DNA from: Ascarosepion bandense
Taxonomy: Eukaryota > Mollusca > Cephalopoda > Sepiida > Sepiidae
Length of the DNA: 64,000 bases
NCBI GenBank assembly: GCA_037127315.1
Contig: JBBBDQ010000915.1
Location: 79,501-143,500, forward strand
Direction of reading: 5' to 3'
In this document: piece after piece, positions 35,665 through 46,734 of the stretch
Position numbering within the stretch: the stretch's first letter is position 1
Layout of the letters: every line of letters begins with the position of its first letter
Notes under the pieces: model-generated
Told to the model about the DNA's origin: nothing
Seen by the model: only the letters and a program-made list of their open reading frames with translations
Database searches by the model: none
Program-made: the position numbers and the translations under genes

Positions 35665-36020
35665 TTAAACATACATTTTACACATACTAATAGATTAGCA
35701 AATAGGTCCCAGCCCTTCACCATCAAATTAATCAAGTGTAACTTAAACTTCTACTGTACCAGCTTCTTTACTCTTAATTCCCGCCTATGGGATTCACTTC
35801 TGTATACTTGCTTCTCTGATAGCTACAATATCCAAATGTTTTCGTGCAACGTCAATTACCATCTTCTATCTCCTTGATTCCGATCTTTCTCTTACCCTTT
35901 CTTCGACATCCTCTGTACTTTGTTATTCTTTTCTTTTTTCTTTCCTTCTTTGCTTGTAACCCCCTGCGCACCAGCGGCAGTACTTTCTGGCTTGGGGTGA
36001 AAAAAATATAAAAAAAACCT
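35665..36020 (+). mobile_element. LINE 3'-end fragment J5
   Basis: The frame reads NFYCTSFFTLNSRLWDSLL, then FSDSYNIQMF, matching the end of the ORF in J3 (RLWNSLP..CFPDGYNLQEF). The 3' UTR has GCGCACCAGCGGCAGTACTT and GGCTTGGGGTGAAAAAAATA, the same end as J3. A classic 5'-truncated insertion. Confidence 0.8.
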
Positions 36021-36024
36021 AGAC

Positions 36025-37135
36025 CTTTTTTATTGTATGAGCTGTTCCAAACAGCGCTGCTCTCTACGCACTTTTAATAATATTAAATATCAAGGTGACT
36101 TGTAGAGCAAATAAATTATTATTAGCAGCAGTGTTATTAGTAGTCGTATTTAGGAAAATTAGGGTGTAATTCTCTAATATCCAAACCATATTTACGTTAC
36201 ATTTCCTTAACATATAAGAATACAAAATGTTTTCTTAACCAGATATTAGTGAAGTCGTTTCCTAATTTGCATTTTCTAAGAGCGTTATGGCAAATGAGCT
36301 TTCTTGTTGTAGAATGTTCGCTCTTGCACGAGATTCTCTTGTCTGTCCATCCTGCGGCTGGCTATTTTTATGTTCTGCTTACATAAATTCTACATCGAGT
36401 CGTTAAGTTAGTTTTCATTCATTTTCCCACGTAATTGGAGATTTACCTACAATTTAAGTGGATCTCTTCGGCTTACCTTCATTTTTTTTCAATGTCGACC
36501 ATTTTGGCAGAATGTCAGTAATTAATAACGAGATGCACTCACCGATCGTCTCAGTTTAGAAACCACGTTTTTGTTTTGATGTCTTATGATTGGTCGGACG
36601 CAAATCCGTCTTGTCCAGCCACTGATTATCTGATATTGCTTTGTATTGAGCAGATTTCAACCAATTCGTCATTTATTTGATTTATTTTACTTTCTTCTTT
36701 TAATTTTGATTTGATTGGAACTGATAAAATTCATATTAAGCAGCATTTCTTGTGTTCAATTTATGTAGTTTCAAAACAAAAGGAAATCGTATTGAAGAAT
36801 ATATAAAAATAGATTTACTCTTGATGCAGATGAAAAAAATTCAATCTCTTCTAGATGCATCGGTTTCCTTTCATCAAAGAAACATTATGCGACTTTTAGG
36901 ATGTTTTTCACTCTAGAAGTTCAAGATGAAAGTATGTTTTAAGGTTTTCTTTAGAATCAGATGTATGATAACATTTTCATATTTTGTATGCGATTTTTAG
37001 TGGATGTAAAATCTGATACTTTCACTAAGCATTGTTTAATATATTCTTAGTATGCATAAAAATATTCTTAGACATATAAAGATTTATGGCTTTCTCAACT
37101 TGTTACATGGCTTTATGTAAATATCGGCCAATTTT
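36025..37135. other. Intergenic DNA
   Basis: No gene or known repeat is recognised. The stretch 36300-36620 is less AT-rich than its neighbours but has no coding frame. Confidence 0.5.
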
Positions 37136-37137
37136 TA

Positions 37138-37330
37138 CTGTAAAACTGATTTGTGGGTAATGCAATAGATAGAGATTCAGAACGTGAAATCTGAAAGTCG
37201 GGTTTAAATTTCAGTCGGTTTCGTTACATTAGTTTTAGTCCAAATACTATTTGGAAAGTTATGAATCCATATCTTGAAACCACCACTGAAAATAAGTTTG
37301 ACTGTCATGAAGAAAAGGTTAAATTCATAG
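37138..37330 (+). mobile_element. Possible degenerate tRNA-derived SINE
   Basis: GTGGGTAATGCAATAGATAG looks like a tRNA box A region and GGGTTTAAATTTCAG, about 45 nt later, like box B. The body is unlike the other families here. It ends where SINE-A copy 7 begins. Confidence 0.35.
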
Positions 37331-37375
37331 GTTAGAATAAAGAAGTAATTTATAGCGATTTGTGCTATCTTCAGT

Positions 37376-37606
37376 TCCTTGCATTCACTTACGCACAAAC
37401 ACTCTTGTGAAAGGTATTAATCCATCTCTTCCCTCCAGTTAAATAATAGGATATATTGGGTTCTTTAGCCTTGGTTGGCAAACAGTCTACCGCAAAAACA
37501 ATGGTAACCTACTGCGGGATAATTTTCTGCCCAGTCAGTCATGTCTCTTTCGAGACATTATCGCCCAAAGCGTGTATCGTGTATGGCATTTAACTGACTA
37601 TTGCTG
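37376..37606 (+). mobile_element. SINE-A copy 7, headless
   Basis: Begins at TTCCTTGCATTCACTTACGC, without the tRNA-like head, and runs through GGTTGGCAAACAGTCTACCGC and the GACATTATCGCCC block to ATGGCATTTAACTGACT. Loss of the 5' head is the usual truncation. Confidence 0.85.
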
Positions 37607-37761
37607 TAATTTTTTAAATTTCTCCGTTATTTTAAAAAAATAATTTTATATTTTCTTTCGTGTATATTTCTTCTCCATTATTAATAGTCAAACTTAATTC
37701 AGCCCCCTCCCCAAAAAACAAAACTTTTTAACCTGGCTTTTAATTTACTTCATGTGCACAC

Positions 37762-37762
<1 letters not shown>

Positions 37763-37811
<49 letters not shown>
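37763..37811. repeat. (TA)n microsatellite
   Basis: Long (TA)n tract. The sequence after it (ACTTTAATAAGTGCTCAATAC) resembles that after the (TA)n tract at 54485-54526, so both sit beside the same dispersed repeat. Confidence 0.9.
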
Positions 37812-37814
<3 letters not shown>

Positions 37815-38109
37815 TTGTAGTTACTAATAAAAGTATATTTCACAGTTAGATACTTACTTTAATAAGTGCTCAATACAAAAGTAAACCATAAATATATGGT
37901 AATTATTACTATTATTGTTATTATTATGGCATACTGCAACTTGTTAGCAATAAAGTTTCGGTGTTAAAACATCATCATCAGGCCTTCAATATGCTTAACG
38001 ATATTTTACTGTAAGGTGATGATATATATATATATATGAAATTTGCCACTCGTTTGTGGATGAGTTTTTATATTTGGTGACTGACGAATAGCTTTAATTC
38101 CTTGGTAGA

Positions 38110-38445
38110 GACAAAACGAAAAGGTAAAGGAAAAGTAGATCGCTATCATTCAACTGAAGTAAAAGACATTGGCCTGAACCACTCCTCTTCCTTCACCACC
38201 CAAGCTAAGTGCAAGACTTTGGCAGTGGAAACCCGAGATCCATTTCCGAATCGACCGAATTTTTCAAGAAACCAACATTAAAAATAAGTCTGCCTGTCCT
38301 GTATATAGTGATTTTCTCAGTGCAACTTAGATGTGACACAAGGACGAGAGAACAGGACACCCAGTGAAGATCAAACTCACTTTTCACGATTCTAGCGAGA
38401 AATGCTTGCTAACTATTATACCAAACTCGAGGTGCCCTGTCAATT
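38110..38445 (-). mobile_element. SINE-D copy 1 (tRNA-derived)
   Basis: On the minus strand the head reads TATAATAGTTAGCAAGCATT (box A) and GTGAGTTTGATCTTCACTGG (box B), with the TCACTGGGTGTCCTG continuation. The body includes CCACTGCCAAAGTCTTGCAC. A partial plus-strand relative lies at 51200-51330, sharing ACTCACTGGGTGTTCC. Family letter is mine. Confidence 0.5.
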
Positions 38446-38449
38446 CCGT

Positions 38450-38815
38450 ATATGGAGCAAAAATAGTAAAATTTAACGATTGGAGTGAAGAAGAGAGTTA
38501 AATTGCTTTGTGCTATCTTTTTGCTGTGTGACACGTTCGCCCGGAGTTGCTCGTTCGTTCTGACGCTTGTTTTCGTCGACGGTCGTGACGATTCCAGTTG
38601 TGACACTGCCACCTGGCTGGCCGGTTGGTTCGTTCGCTGTTGCTGGTCGTGATGATCTCGTTTATGATGTCGTCACAAAAGCTGGTTTACAAGACGTCTC
38701 TTGCAACAACGCGCCACTGTCCACGTTGTGAATTGATCCCAGAGATCGCGTCGTGCAATTTTAGTAGTCGCCTTTTAGAGCCAGTCTGGAAACTGGTGCA
38801 CACTTGTGGTTAAAA
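38450..38815 (-). other. GC-richer island, possibly LTR or leader
   Basis: This block (GTCGTGATGATCTCG, CTGGCTGGCCGGTTGG, TCGTCGACGGTCGTGACG) is clearly GC-richer than its neighbours and has open frames on both strands, none recognised. It could be part of an LTR retrotransposon, or of a host gene. Confidence 0.3.
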
Positions 38816-39289
38816 AAATCAATACGGCACTCAAAACAATTAATAAAATACATGAATAAGATCGAACACGCCTTGAGAGTTACGAAGAATGTCTTTATAT
38901 GTAAAAAAAAAAAAAAGAGAAAAGAAAGAATGTTTTTCTTTTCAGGAGCAGATAATACAGTTGTCGGAATGCCGGTTTACAATGGAGATAGAAGGTTCGT
39001 TTAAAAATATCAGAGTTTCAATCCGTAAATAAAATGTCTTTTCTAAGTTTCGTTAAAGTAAACAGAGCTCTTCAAATTTTCACGTATTCATTAAATTTTC
39101 ATTAAAGTCTTTTCACATTTTCTCTATAATCAGGGCTGTCAATTCTCTATGCAACTTCTAAAATAACAAAGTCCTTTCGGGTCCTTATCGGAGTTTACCG
39201 AAGTAGAGTGAACGAGAAATCAGAATTTTCGATTCTCCATTGATTTAAAAACAAAAACAAAACAATAACGTTCTTTCGGGATTCATATC

Positions 39290-40080
39290 GATGGCGCATT
39301 ATTCCAAATTAACTCTTTAAGTAATTCGGCGGCAGGCTTCATTCGATATTAAATCTTTTGTCATAAGTTATATGGTAGGCGACCAGCTGTGGATCATGGC
39401 TCCCCAGTTGGGAACCTTTTTCCACAGTCGTTACATTTCGACTGATAGCTACTTAACTCTGAGAACAACTCACAGCTTCTCACAGCTAGTAACAACAACT
39501 GAAAGAAATCTGATTTTTTTCGCCGACTCCGGATTTTTATGACACTTTTCAATCCTCTCGGGGGATCTAGCTGACTCGAAGACTTCGGCCAATGAAATCA
39601 TTTTCGGCCCACTCGATTTGCGGAAGGGGTTAGCTCGACGAATGAGATATCGTCAGCTCACATCATATTCAGGTTTTCTAATTTCCCACAAACTTCTGTT
39701 CTCAGGAAATATCTGTTGAGAGACTTTAACCCCGCCTGACACCATCAAACCAACTCTGACACTTTGTTTTGGCTGCAACCATTTCGTCAAACTTCCACCT
39801 GGTCCAAAATAATTCGTATTGTATATGAAAAAGAAAGAAAATTATATTTCTCTCTTTCCCTCAAATTGTCAGCTAACTTATCTATTCCCCGTATTTTACA
39901 AGTACATGATAGTCTAAAAATAGCTAATTTTTCTATTTCCTGTATTTTACATAAGCTCACATCGCGAATTACAATAAAGCACAACCAATGATACTACTAT
40001 TATTAATTCCTCTCTCTCCGCTGTAGTAAACCAAACAAAAGAAACTATCCCCGCGGGAGATAGTGTCACAGCTGTAAATG
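39290..40080 (+). mobile_element. Possible LTR-like region
   Basis: The region has a CCAAT box (GGCCAATGAAATC, 39588), an AATAAA signal near 39973 and a GC-rich end (CCCCGCGGGAGATAGTGTCACAGC). These fit an LTR, but no internal genes or second copy are seen. A host promoter is an alternative. Confidence 0.25.
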
Positions 40081-40639
40081 GTTAGTTATCTGTGTTAATT
40101 TTTAATTTTTATTTTCTTCGTGGTTTTTGTTTCTGATGTTTTTGTTAATTCGCCTTCTATCGTGTATTTTATTCTCTGTTACTATTGTTTATCAAACGTT
40201 TTATTTAATCCCGTCCCCGACTAATCCAACTTAGAATATATTTATTATTACTTATGAATGATAGGACACTGACGCGACAAGATTGAACTAAGTTTTACGA
40301 TCCCCATTTTATAGTTGGTAGAAGATATCAGAACTCAAGTCATAACATAATATGAACTCCTTTGTATTTTACGCCCTTTTTTGACAGATTAATAGGAATA
40401 AATAAATTTAACTATTGCCCGGCCTAAACTTATTCCATGTCTATTAAACAGGAGCAGAGTTTTCATTCCTTTGTTCTCTGATCAGGACGTGGTTTACTAG
40501 TTTCCTCTTTATTCTACTACAGCCACAATGATTTAAGTGTCTTAACTATTTGGTGATTAGACTAACCAGTGGCAGTGACTCTCCATTGTGAATAGACGGA
40601 ACACTGTGGTAGCATTTAGAAACGATTCTCCGGGTATTT

Positions 40640-41130
40640 AACAAATACTTTCCTACTGAAGCCGGATGAGACACAAAGTTCATTATTTATGTGGGAATTC
40701 CGAGCCCTTAATTTCGGGCAAACATTACCGTAAGCCGAGCATTAGCACGGTCGCGTCCCTGTCTGTTTTTTTTTTTTTTTTTCCACAAACGTGGCTATGC
40801 CGACGGGTAGAGTCTCTTTGGTTTCTTCTTTCTTCTTCACCCGAAGTCAGAGAGTCCGAAAAATGAGAGTTCATTCTCTGATAAAAAAAAGGTTGCTCAA
40901 CGTATTAACTAGAAACATCCCCACTGAAACCGGATGTGAAGCAAAGTCGGATTTCACGTAAAAATTCCGGGCACTTTAACTCGGGGAAATCATTTTCCGT
41001 AGACCTTGCATAAGCAGGGTCGGGCTGCTACCTGTTTTTCCAGAGACGAAACTCTGCTCTTCGGCATAGCCTCATCTGGGTTGCTCTCCGCCCGGAGACA
41101 AAGATTTAAAAAATAAGTGTTCGCAGTGAA
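40640..41130 (+). repeat. Two diverged tandem units of about 260 bp
   Basis: Unit 1 (about 40640-40880) and unit 2 (about 40905-41130) share blocks in order: CTACTGAAGCCGGATGAGAC / CCACTGAAACCGGATGTGAA, GGAATTCCGAGCCCTTAA / AAATTCCGGGCACTTTAA, TTTCGGGCAAACATTACCG / ACTCGGGGAAATCATTTTCC, and CTGTCTGTTTT / CTACCTGTTTT. They are GC-richer than the flanks. The family is unknown to me; a non-coding RNA, LTR or gene remnant are possibilities. Confidence 0.65.
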
Positions 41131-41334
41131 ACTATGATAAGAGAGGCTTCTGTGATCAACATTCACATAATATCAGTGTATTTAAAGTGTCATAGGGTTA
41201 TTCAATCCTCGGCCACTTCGTTAGACTGTATCCTTTATTAATTTGGTGTATACTGCCATAATCCCTTGCTTTGTGTTCATATTTGGTGTTATAAGAAGTT
41301 TTGTTGGTTACTGGCTTACCTGTACCTCACAAAA

Positions 41335-41745
41335 CAGTCAAGATGATTACAATCTGCAGGGTTAGATGTCGTGATGTGGTCGCTGAAATTGTCTGACAGC
41401 CATGACTGAATTCTTCTACTTGTGGGGCACGGTGCAGAGTCCTGTGACCAGAAATAGCGTCTTACAATAGCCACTCTTTTGTTCAGGAGAGCACAACCTC
41501 ATAAAAGCACTTGATTAAGGCCACTGTTCAATCTGACGCCCTGTGGGATGAAGAATGTGAACATAACTTCACCATCATTTGTGATCACTTCAAACACCAT
41601 AGTATTGACTGGATATGTCTTTCCGAATCCTCTGCACTGTGCTAAGATTGACATTAAAACACTTTGAAATTTTTCTATTGAAATTTCGGGGCGCGAATGC
41701 CAAGTAGTACGGCATGCCGTTTCTAAGGGAAGCATATCTTTATAT
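41335..41745 (-). pseudogene. Mariner-like transposase relic
   Basis: Minus-strand frames read TMVFEVITNDGEVMFTFFIP and QGVRLNS (41499-41735), then RRYFWSQDSAPCPTSRRIQS with WLSDNFSDHI and ADCNHLD. These correspond to the mariner core around the second catalytic aspartate (QDSAPCHTS) and the SPD.NPLD block. QDSAPC is preserved here. A frameshift separates the two halves, and the third catalytic position is damaged. Confidence 0.8.
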
Positions 41746-41884
41746 AAGGATATGTTTTTATCGAAATAATTCGTAGTGCTCTTTTACTCGCAAATGGTGC
41801 CCAGCTGAATGTTCTGTACGGTGATGTCGACAAAATCAAGTCCTAAAAACGCGCAAATTCAAAATATAAAATGGTGATAATTGA

Positions 41885-41889
41885 CATAC

Positions 41890-41923
<34 letters not shown>

Positions 41924-42059
41924 CAGCTTGTACAGCACGCATATGCATACACGATTATTTACACATTAATAATTACATGCATATACAGACATAAATAACT
42001 ATGAGATTATACACATTTATATAATAACAACAGTTGATCCATATCTATATATCTATCCT

Positions 42060-42116
<57 letters not shown>
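41885..42116. repeat. (TC)n(TA)n and (TA)n(TG)n microsatellites
   Basis: (TC)n(TA)n covers 41890-41923, and (TA)n(TG)n covers 42059-42116. Confidence 0.9.
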
Positions 42117-42122
<6 letters not shown>

Positions 42123-42174
42123 GCATACATTTATGTATGCATATGAACGCGCGTCTTTATAACTGCATATATCT

Positions 42175-42281
42175 TTGAATTCCAGTAGAATTCGTCGTAT
42201 TCAGTTACGCACAAATACCCTTAGAGAATGTATAAATCCATCTCTACTCCCTTTAGCTATGGGTTGAATAGCAGGACAGTA
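42175..42281 (+). mobile_element. SINE-A copy 8, left part (split by a LINE)
   Basis: Begins at TTGAATTCCAGTAGAATTCG and follows the family (TTCAGTTACGCACAAATACC, TATGGGTTGAATAGCAGGAC) until 42281, where an unrelated LINE sequence starts. The right part resumes at 42986. Confidence 0.8.
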
Positions 42282-42985
42282 CTACAATTTTGAGGGCGCT
42301 AGAAGTCCTGCTAAAATTCGTCATTGCAGGCCGCAAACTGAACACTACACAGATGATACAGTGTTGATAACAGACTCTGAAAGTAAACTACACGGCCCCC
42401 TACAGTAAATAGTTACAAAACGTGGAAAAAAGGACTACATATAAACTCTATGACTGAAAGTGCAACACTGAGATCCGAAGGCATATTGGCATGGGCAAGG
42501 GTGCATTCCAGAAGCTAAATAGATTATTGAGTGATAAGAAGATTTCGCTGAAAACAAAGAAGAGAGTACTGTCATGCAATATGGCAATGAATGTGAGACA
42601 ATCTCATCAAAGTTGTAGGAAAGACAACTGCATTGTTGTTCTACAGAAGGATGCTCGTAATTCCATGGACAGAACATGTGAGCAACGATGAAATTTTGGA
42701 GAGGATTGACACGAAAAAGAAACTAGTACTTAACATCAGGAAGAGACAGCTGGGACATGTAATAAAGAAAGAGGGCTTGGGAAATGTGGTTTTCATGAGA
42801 CGAATAGAGAGAAGGAAAGATAAGGAAAAGCAAGGCGTGTCATACTTGATGGACTTGAGCAGCTGGATTGTGGAGCATGGGTTGAGCGAGATAACAGGAG
42901 CGGTGTTAAGAGCTACAAGGGATAGGGAGGTGTGAAGAGATATGATCGCTTACGTCCTGAAGGGAAACGGCACATAGAAGAAGAA
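42282..42985 (+). mobile_element. 5'-truncated LINE fragment R1 inserted in SINE-A
   Basis: Reads TDDTVLITDSESKL (RT catalytic box region), then, in shifting frames, RHIGMGKGAFQKLNRLL, KISLKTKKRVLSC, RMLVIPWTEHVSNDEILERI and RKRQLGHVIKKEGLGN. That is the RT C-terminus of an AP-endonuclease LINE that also gives many 'endonuclease-reverse transcriptase' fragments in invertebrates. The end is GGCACATAGAAGAAGAAG, an A/G-rich 3' tail. It is distinct from the J copies and related to R2 and R3. Confidence 0.8.
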
Positions 42986-43123
42986 GCCTCGGTTGGCAAC
43001 CAGTCTATCGCGGAAAGCAATGGCAACCTACTGCGGAAAAATCTTCTTAGTCAGGCATGGATCAAAAGAGACATGATCGCCCATGCGTGTATTACCTATG
43101 GCACTTAACTGACTGACTGATAT
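42986..43123 (+). mobile_element. SINE-A copy 8, right part
   Basis: Resumes with CCTCGGTTGGCAACCAGTCT, the family sequence expected just after the point where the left part breaks, then runs to GGCACTTAACTGACTGACTG. About 15 bp of family sequence is missing at the junction. Confidence 0.85.
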
Positions 43124-43129
43124 GTATAT

Positions 43130-43795
43130 GGGTGCTTCATCAAGTGTTTATTATTTGGCTTGTCAGAGAGGTGGCCTCTTGAATTTGGCGTCCATAGCGT
43201 GCGTTTCCTTAGGAATGTGCATGAAATCAATGTCAACGAAATGTACGTGTGCGCCAACGCATGAACGTTTGAATACGCAAATCAAAACATATCATTCTCC
43301 ATGTATAGGATTGCATCCATCCTACAGCCTTGCATACCTCAGTCCGTTTCATTTCTTCTGTATCTGTTTTCCTCTCCAACCTAGATGCGAATATCTTTAA
43401 CAGACTCATTTACATCTGAACTGACACTCGTTCGCCAGACTCTTCTCGAATATCTTCTACTATCCACTTGCTCATGATTGCTAGCTGTGCTATACGTGAT
43501 TTTCACTTTCCCACTTGCTTTGATCTATCCTGTGTGTATCTAATTTTCTAAGCTCTCTTTCTTTAGTATTTACCCTAGAAATATCAAATGTTTTTTCTCA
43601 TGTTGTGTATAAACGTCCGTTTTGTTTTCATTTTCTTTATAACATCGTAACTGAACAAATCCTCGGTTAATGCTATTCTCAGCATCTTTCTGTAGATCCA
43701 TATCGCTACTTCTAATTCTCTCCAATATCTGTTTATCTAATTGTATTCCTTTCTAGATGTCTGTCTATATTTCGAATTATCCTTTGTATGTATGT
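43130..43795. other. Intergenic DNA
   Basis: No gene or repeat is recognised; the 92-codon frame at 43122-43400 has no known domain. Confidence 0.5.
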
Positions 43796-43800
43796 ATATT

Positions 43801-44275
43801 ATGGGCGTGTGGCCGAGTGATTATAACTTTCGCCTTCTGACCATGAAACACGGATTCCATGGTTGATTTGTTAAAAAGTTGACTTCTTGATGTTATCGGT
43901 CTTGAGATGGCGATTCTAGTGTACAACACCTTTGTAAAGTGCCTGAAATCCATACCATTCTTTGACGTAAGCCTTTTGAGGGAAATTGGGTAGACGTCGC
44001 TCTTTGGTAATCGTCGATGGTTGTGCTAGCTCGAAGTCACATGTCATCGTGACCGAGTTCTAACACTTAGCAAACTCTTGTTCAGAATAGATAGCATTCT
44101 CTCTCAAAGAAACTGTAACTAAGGTCCACTCAGCACAGTTGCAGCATAAACCACAGGTGGTCTTTGTTGGGGCTGAACAAACACAAGTGTGCCTGCTTAT
44201 GCTTCTATAATGAGGATTAGCTAGCCACCCTGTTAGACGGGTATCCTCGAATATGAGTGACCAACCAGAATGTAT
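43801..44275 (+). mobile_element. SINE-C copy 1 (tRNA-derived)
   Basis: The head GGGCGTGTGGCCGAGTGATT has a good box A (TGGCCGAGTGATTA); its box B is degraded (ACGGATTCCATGG). The body has GGAAATTGGGTAGACGTCGC, AACTAAGGTCCACTCAGCAC, GGCTGAACAAACACAAGTGT and GGTATCCTCGAATATGAGTG. The reverse complement of 55495-55895 matches through most of it. It is the longest SINE-like family here. Confidence 0.7.
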
Positions 44276-44279
44276 GTAT

Positions 44280-44462
44280 TCCTTTCTGTCTGTTTATCTG
44301 ATTATATTCTTTTCTTTGTATGTATGTACCTATCTATTTAACCATCTATCTAATTATATTGTTTTCTGTATGTTTACCTAATTGTATTTCTTTCTGTCTA
44401 TCTAATTATATTCCTTTGTATGTATGTATGTATGTATGTATGTATGTATGTATGTATGTATG

Positions 44463-44496
<34 letters not shown>

Positions 44497-44628
44497 ATTG
44501 TATTTCCTTCGGTCTGTCTGTCTATCTAATTATATTCTTTTCTATGTATGTATGTATGTATGCATGTATGTATGTATCTATTTTTCTTTCTTTCTTTTTA
44601 TATCAGTCAATATATGTCTGGCTGTCTG

Positions 44629-44670
<42 letters not shown>

Positions 44671-44680
44671 CCAATCTGTA
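44280..44680. repeat. (TATG)n and (TATC)n microsatellite complex
   Basis: (TATG)n 44418-44464, (TATC)n 44461-44498, (TATG)n near 44543-44578 and (TATC)n 44627-44670. Open frames here are low-complexity Tyr/Met/Val/Cys or Ser/Ile/Tyr/Leu artefacts. Confidence 0.9.
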
Positions 44681-44684
44681 TATT

Positions 44685-45235
44685 TATCAATGTTTTTTAA
44701 ATTATTCACGCTATTTTTACATCTATTATCTCCTTCAGTTTATTGGTCTCTCTTGCTCTCACACATTCTTTTTCTCTCTTATTGTATATATATATATATA
44801 TCAGTTTATTGATGTAACAGTCATTTCAGTTGAATGAATTACATATTTATCCCCGACTTAGATGATGGTTAATTTTTTTTAATTGTTTGAAATCATAAAG
44901 ATTCAATGTGTTATATTTCTCTCCGTGCAGGCTTGCTTATAAATAATATTTGAAGACCGTAGAGAACTTTCTGAGCGTTGAATTCTTTACTTATTTTTAA
45001 TCGTCACCCCCACCCCCTCTGCCAAATTTGTTTCACTGTCATTTCTTCTCATTTTCATTTCAGACTTAGTATGGAGATAAGGCCAGCGGCATTGTCCGAG
45101 GCAAAATTTTATAATCTTTATATTCTTCAACTTCGGATTCGAACAGCGGCGATTATCCTTAATCAGATAATCTGAAGATTTAATGTAAAGCTTTCATAAA
45201 ATCAAAAGGTGAAATTTGTCACGTTTAATATCCGA
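44685..45235. other. Intergenic DNA
   Basis: No recognised content apart from a (TA)n tract at 44786-44802. Confidence 0.4.
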
Positions 45236-45239
45236 CTTG

Positions 45240-45331
45240 CAACAGAATATCCCAAAGCCAAATATCTTTCTCTTTCTCTCTTTCTTTCTCGTCCACTTTT
45301 TGTTCTCTGCTTTGACTCTTCTTCCATTACT

Positions 45332-45376
<45 letters not shown>

Positions 45377-45720
45377 CTGCTTTTCTCTAACTTTTGATTT
45401 CCTTCTGCTTTTTTATCTTGGTCCTCTTCTTTCGTTTTCTCTATTTATATCTAATACCCAATCTTTTTTCTTTTCCCTCTTCTATTACCGTTTATTTAAT
45501 TCAGTTCATCTATCTATCTTGTTCTCACGCACTTTCTTTTTCTTTTTCTCTCTCTCACTATTACTTAATAGTCCATTTCTTTTTATTCCAATCTTTCTTT
45601 CTTTCTTTCTTTTATATCTCACTGTATAGTTTCTTTTCCCCTACATGTCTCTTTCTTTCCCCTCGACTTTATTTACTTTCTACATTTGTCCTCTTTCTTA
45701 TCCGTTGTAGCACACCAATC
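45240..45720. repeat. Polypyrimidine block with a (TC)n core
   Basis: About 480 bases of strong C/T bias with a (TC)n tract at 45336-45373. The long Leu/Ser/Phe-rich open frames (45216-45629, 45394-45978) follow from this bias and are not genes. Confidence 0.85.
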
Positions 45721-46114
45721 TTTCTATTATTTCTAACTTCCTCACTCAGACACGAACAAGCGCACAGGCAGAAGCTTCGATCCACTTCCCTATCTAGCGC
45801 GCACATCCACGCATTACCATCAGATACAAACACATTCACTAACTCGCACGCGAACACACACACACACACATTTCTCTCATTGCTTCTCTCCAACCATGTG
45901 AATGTGCATGTATGTGAGCGGGCACACATTCGCGTATGTTTATTTCAATGTGTATCTGCGTCTGTCAAGTGGATTTAGAAAAAAGTTCAAAAGAACAAAA
46001 AGATATCCCAACCCCGAAAAAATAAAAAAAAACTTGGTGTGGTGATTATTGTATTAACGAAATTTCAAATATGAGTTATCACATAGTAGTTAGGTATTAC
46101 GAAGATCCACGGAA

Positions 46115-46300
46115 AGTTAAGCCAGCAAGCCGAGTTCAAATTTTGCCTTGTGTTATGCCTTCACTTTCGCACTAATAATTTTGAAAAAAGCATAAAACCG
46201 TATTTATTCAAATCCAGCTATATGTTAAATAACAGAATAGACTTGAATCTCTAGCCTTGTACGGTAACCAGTCTAAGAAAAGGAAAACTTTAAATTCAAA
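46115..46300 (+). mobile_element. SINE-A copy 9, old and diverged
   Basis: Box B-like CGAGTTCAAATTTTG is followed by GCCTTCACTTTCGCAC, AAAGCATAAAACCG, TATGTTAAATAACAGAATAG and TCTCTAGCCTTGTACGGTAA, in family order but with many changes. It ends near 46300. Confidence 0.6.
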
Positions 46301-46304
46301 ACTT

Positions 46305-46730
46305 TGGAGATGGCAAAGGAGAGACACTACACTATCTTACCCAGGAAATTATTCCATTTCAAGGATAATAAAGAAAAGTAATATACGGAAAGTCATAACT
46401 ATTTACATTCTGAATGGGCAAAGTATTTAAAAAAAATTAAGAAAATGCTGCCGTAATATAAAATAGAAATAAATATACTTGTCACAGGATTAACTGCCCA
46501 AAAAGAAGCCAAATTCTGACCGTGAAGATGCAACAGGAAACAACTGCACTATTTTCTTCAAGAATACATGACAATTCACGAATAATATAGAAAAGGAATC
46601 TATGGAGAATCATATTCCTGAATGGCAATGGCATATAAAGAAATATTAGGAAAATGTGGCTAACTTGTCCAAGTTAGCCACATTTTCCTAATATTTCTTT
46701 ATTCGTCTATCACAGAACTAATTTCCCCAA
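46305..46730 (+). repeat. Dispersed repeat E, two tandem units
   Basis: Units at about 46310-46505 and 46515-46730 share the order GAGATGGCAAAGGAGAGAC / GAAGATGCAACAGGAAACAA, ATTCCATTTCAAGGATAATA / GACAATTCACGAATAATATA, ATTCTGAATGGG / TTCCTGAATGGC and TCACAGGATTAACTGCCC / TCACAGAACTAATTTCCC. A third copy lies at 53310-53480. The second unit contains the hairpin at 46637-46700. Confidence 0.6.
46637..46700. repeat. Perfect 30-bp hairpin inside repeat E
   Basis: Bases 46637-46666 and 46671-46700 are exact reverse complements around a 4-base loop (gtcc). The sister unit has no second arm at the equivalent place, so the arm was probably copied from the other strand after the unit duplicated. Confidence 0.9.
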
Positions 46731-46734
46731 ATCG

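Noticed and set aside
44320..44837. Overlapping open frames of 69-137 codons rich in Tyr, Met, Val, Cys, Ser, Ile
   Set aside because: They are translations of (TATG)n and (TATC)n microsatellites.
45216..45978. Frames of 137 and 194 codons rich in Leu, Ser and Phe
   Set aside because: They come from a polypyrimidine block with a (TC)n core and show no domain.
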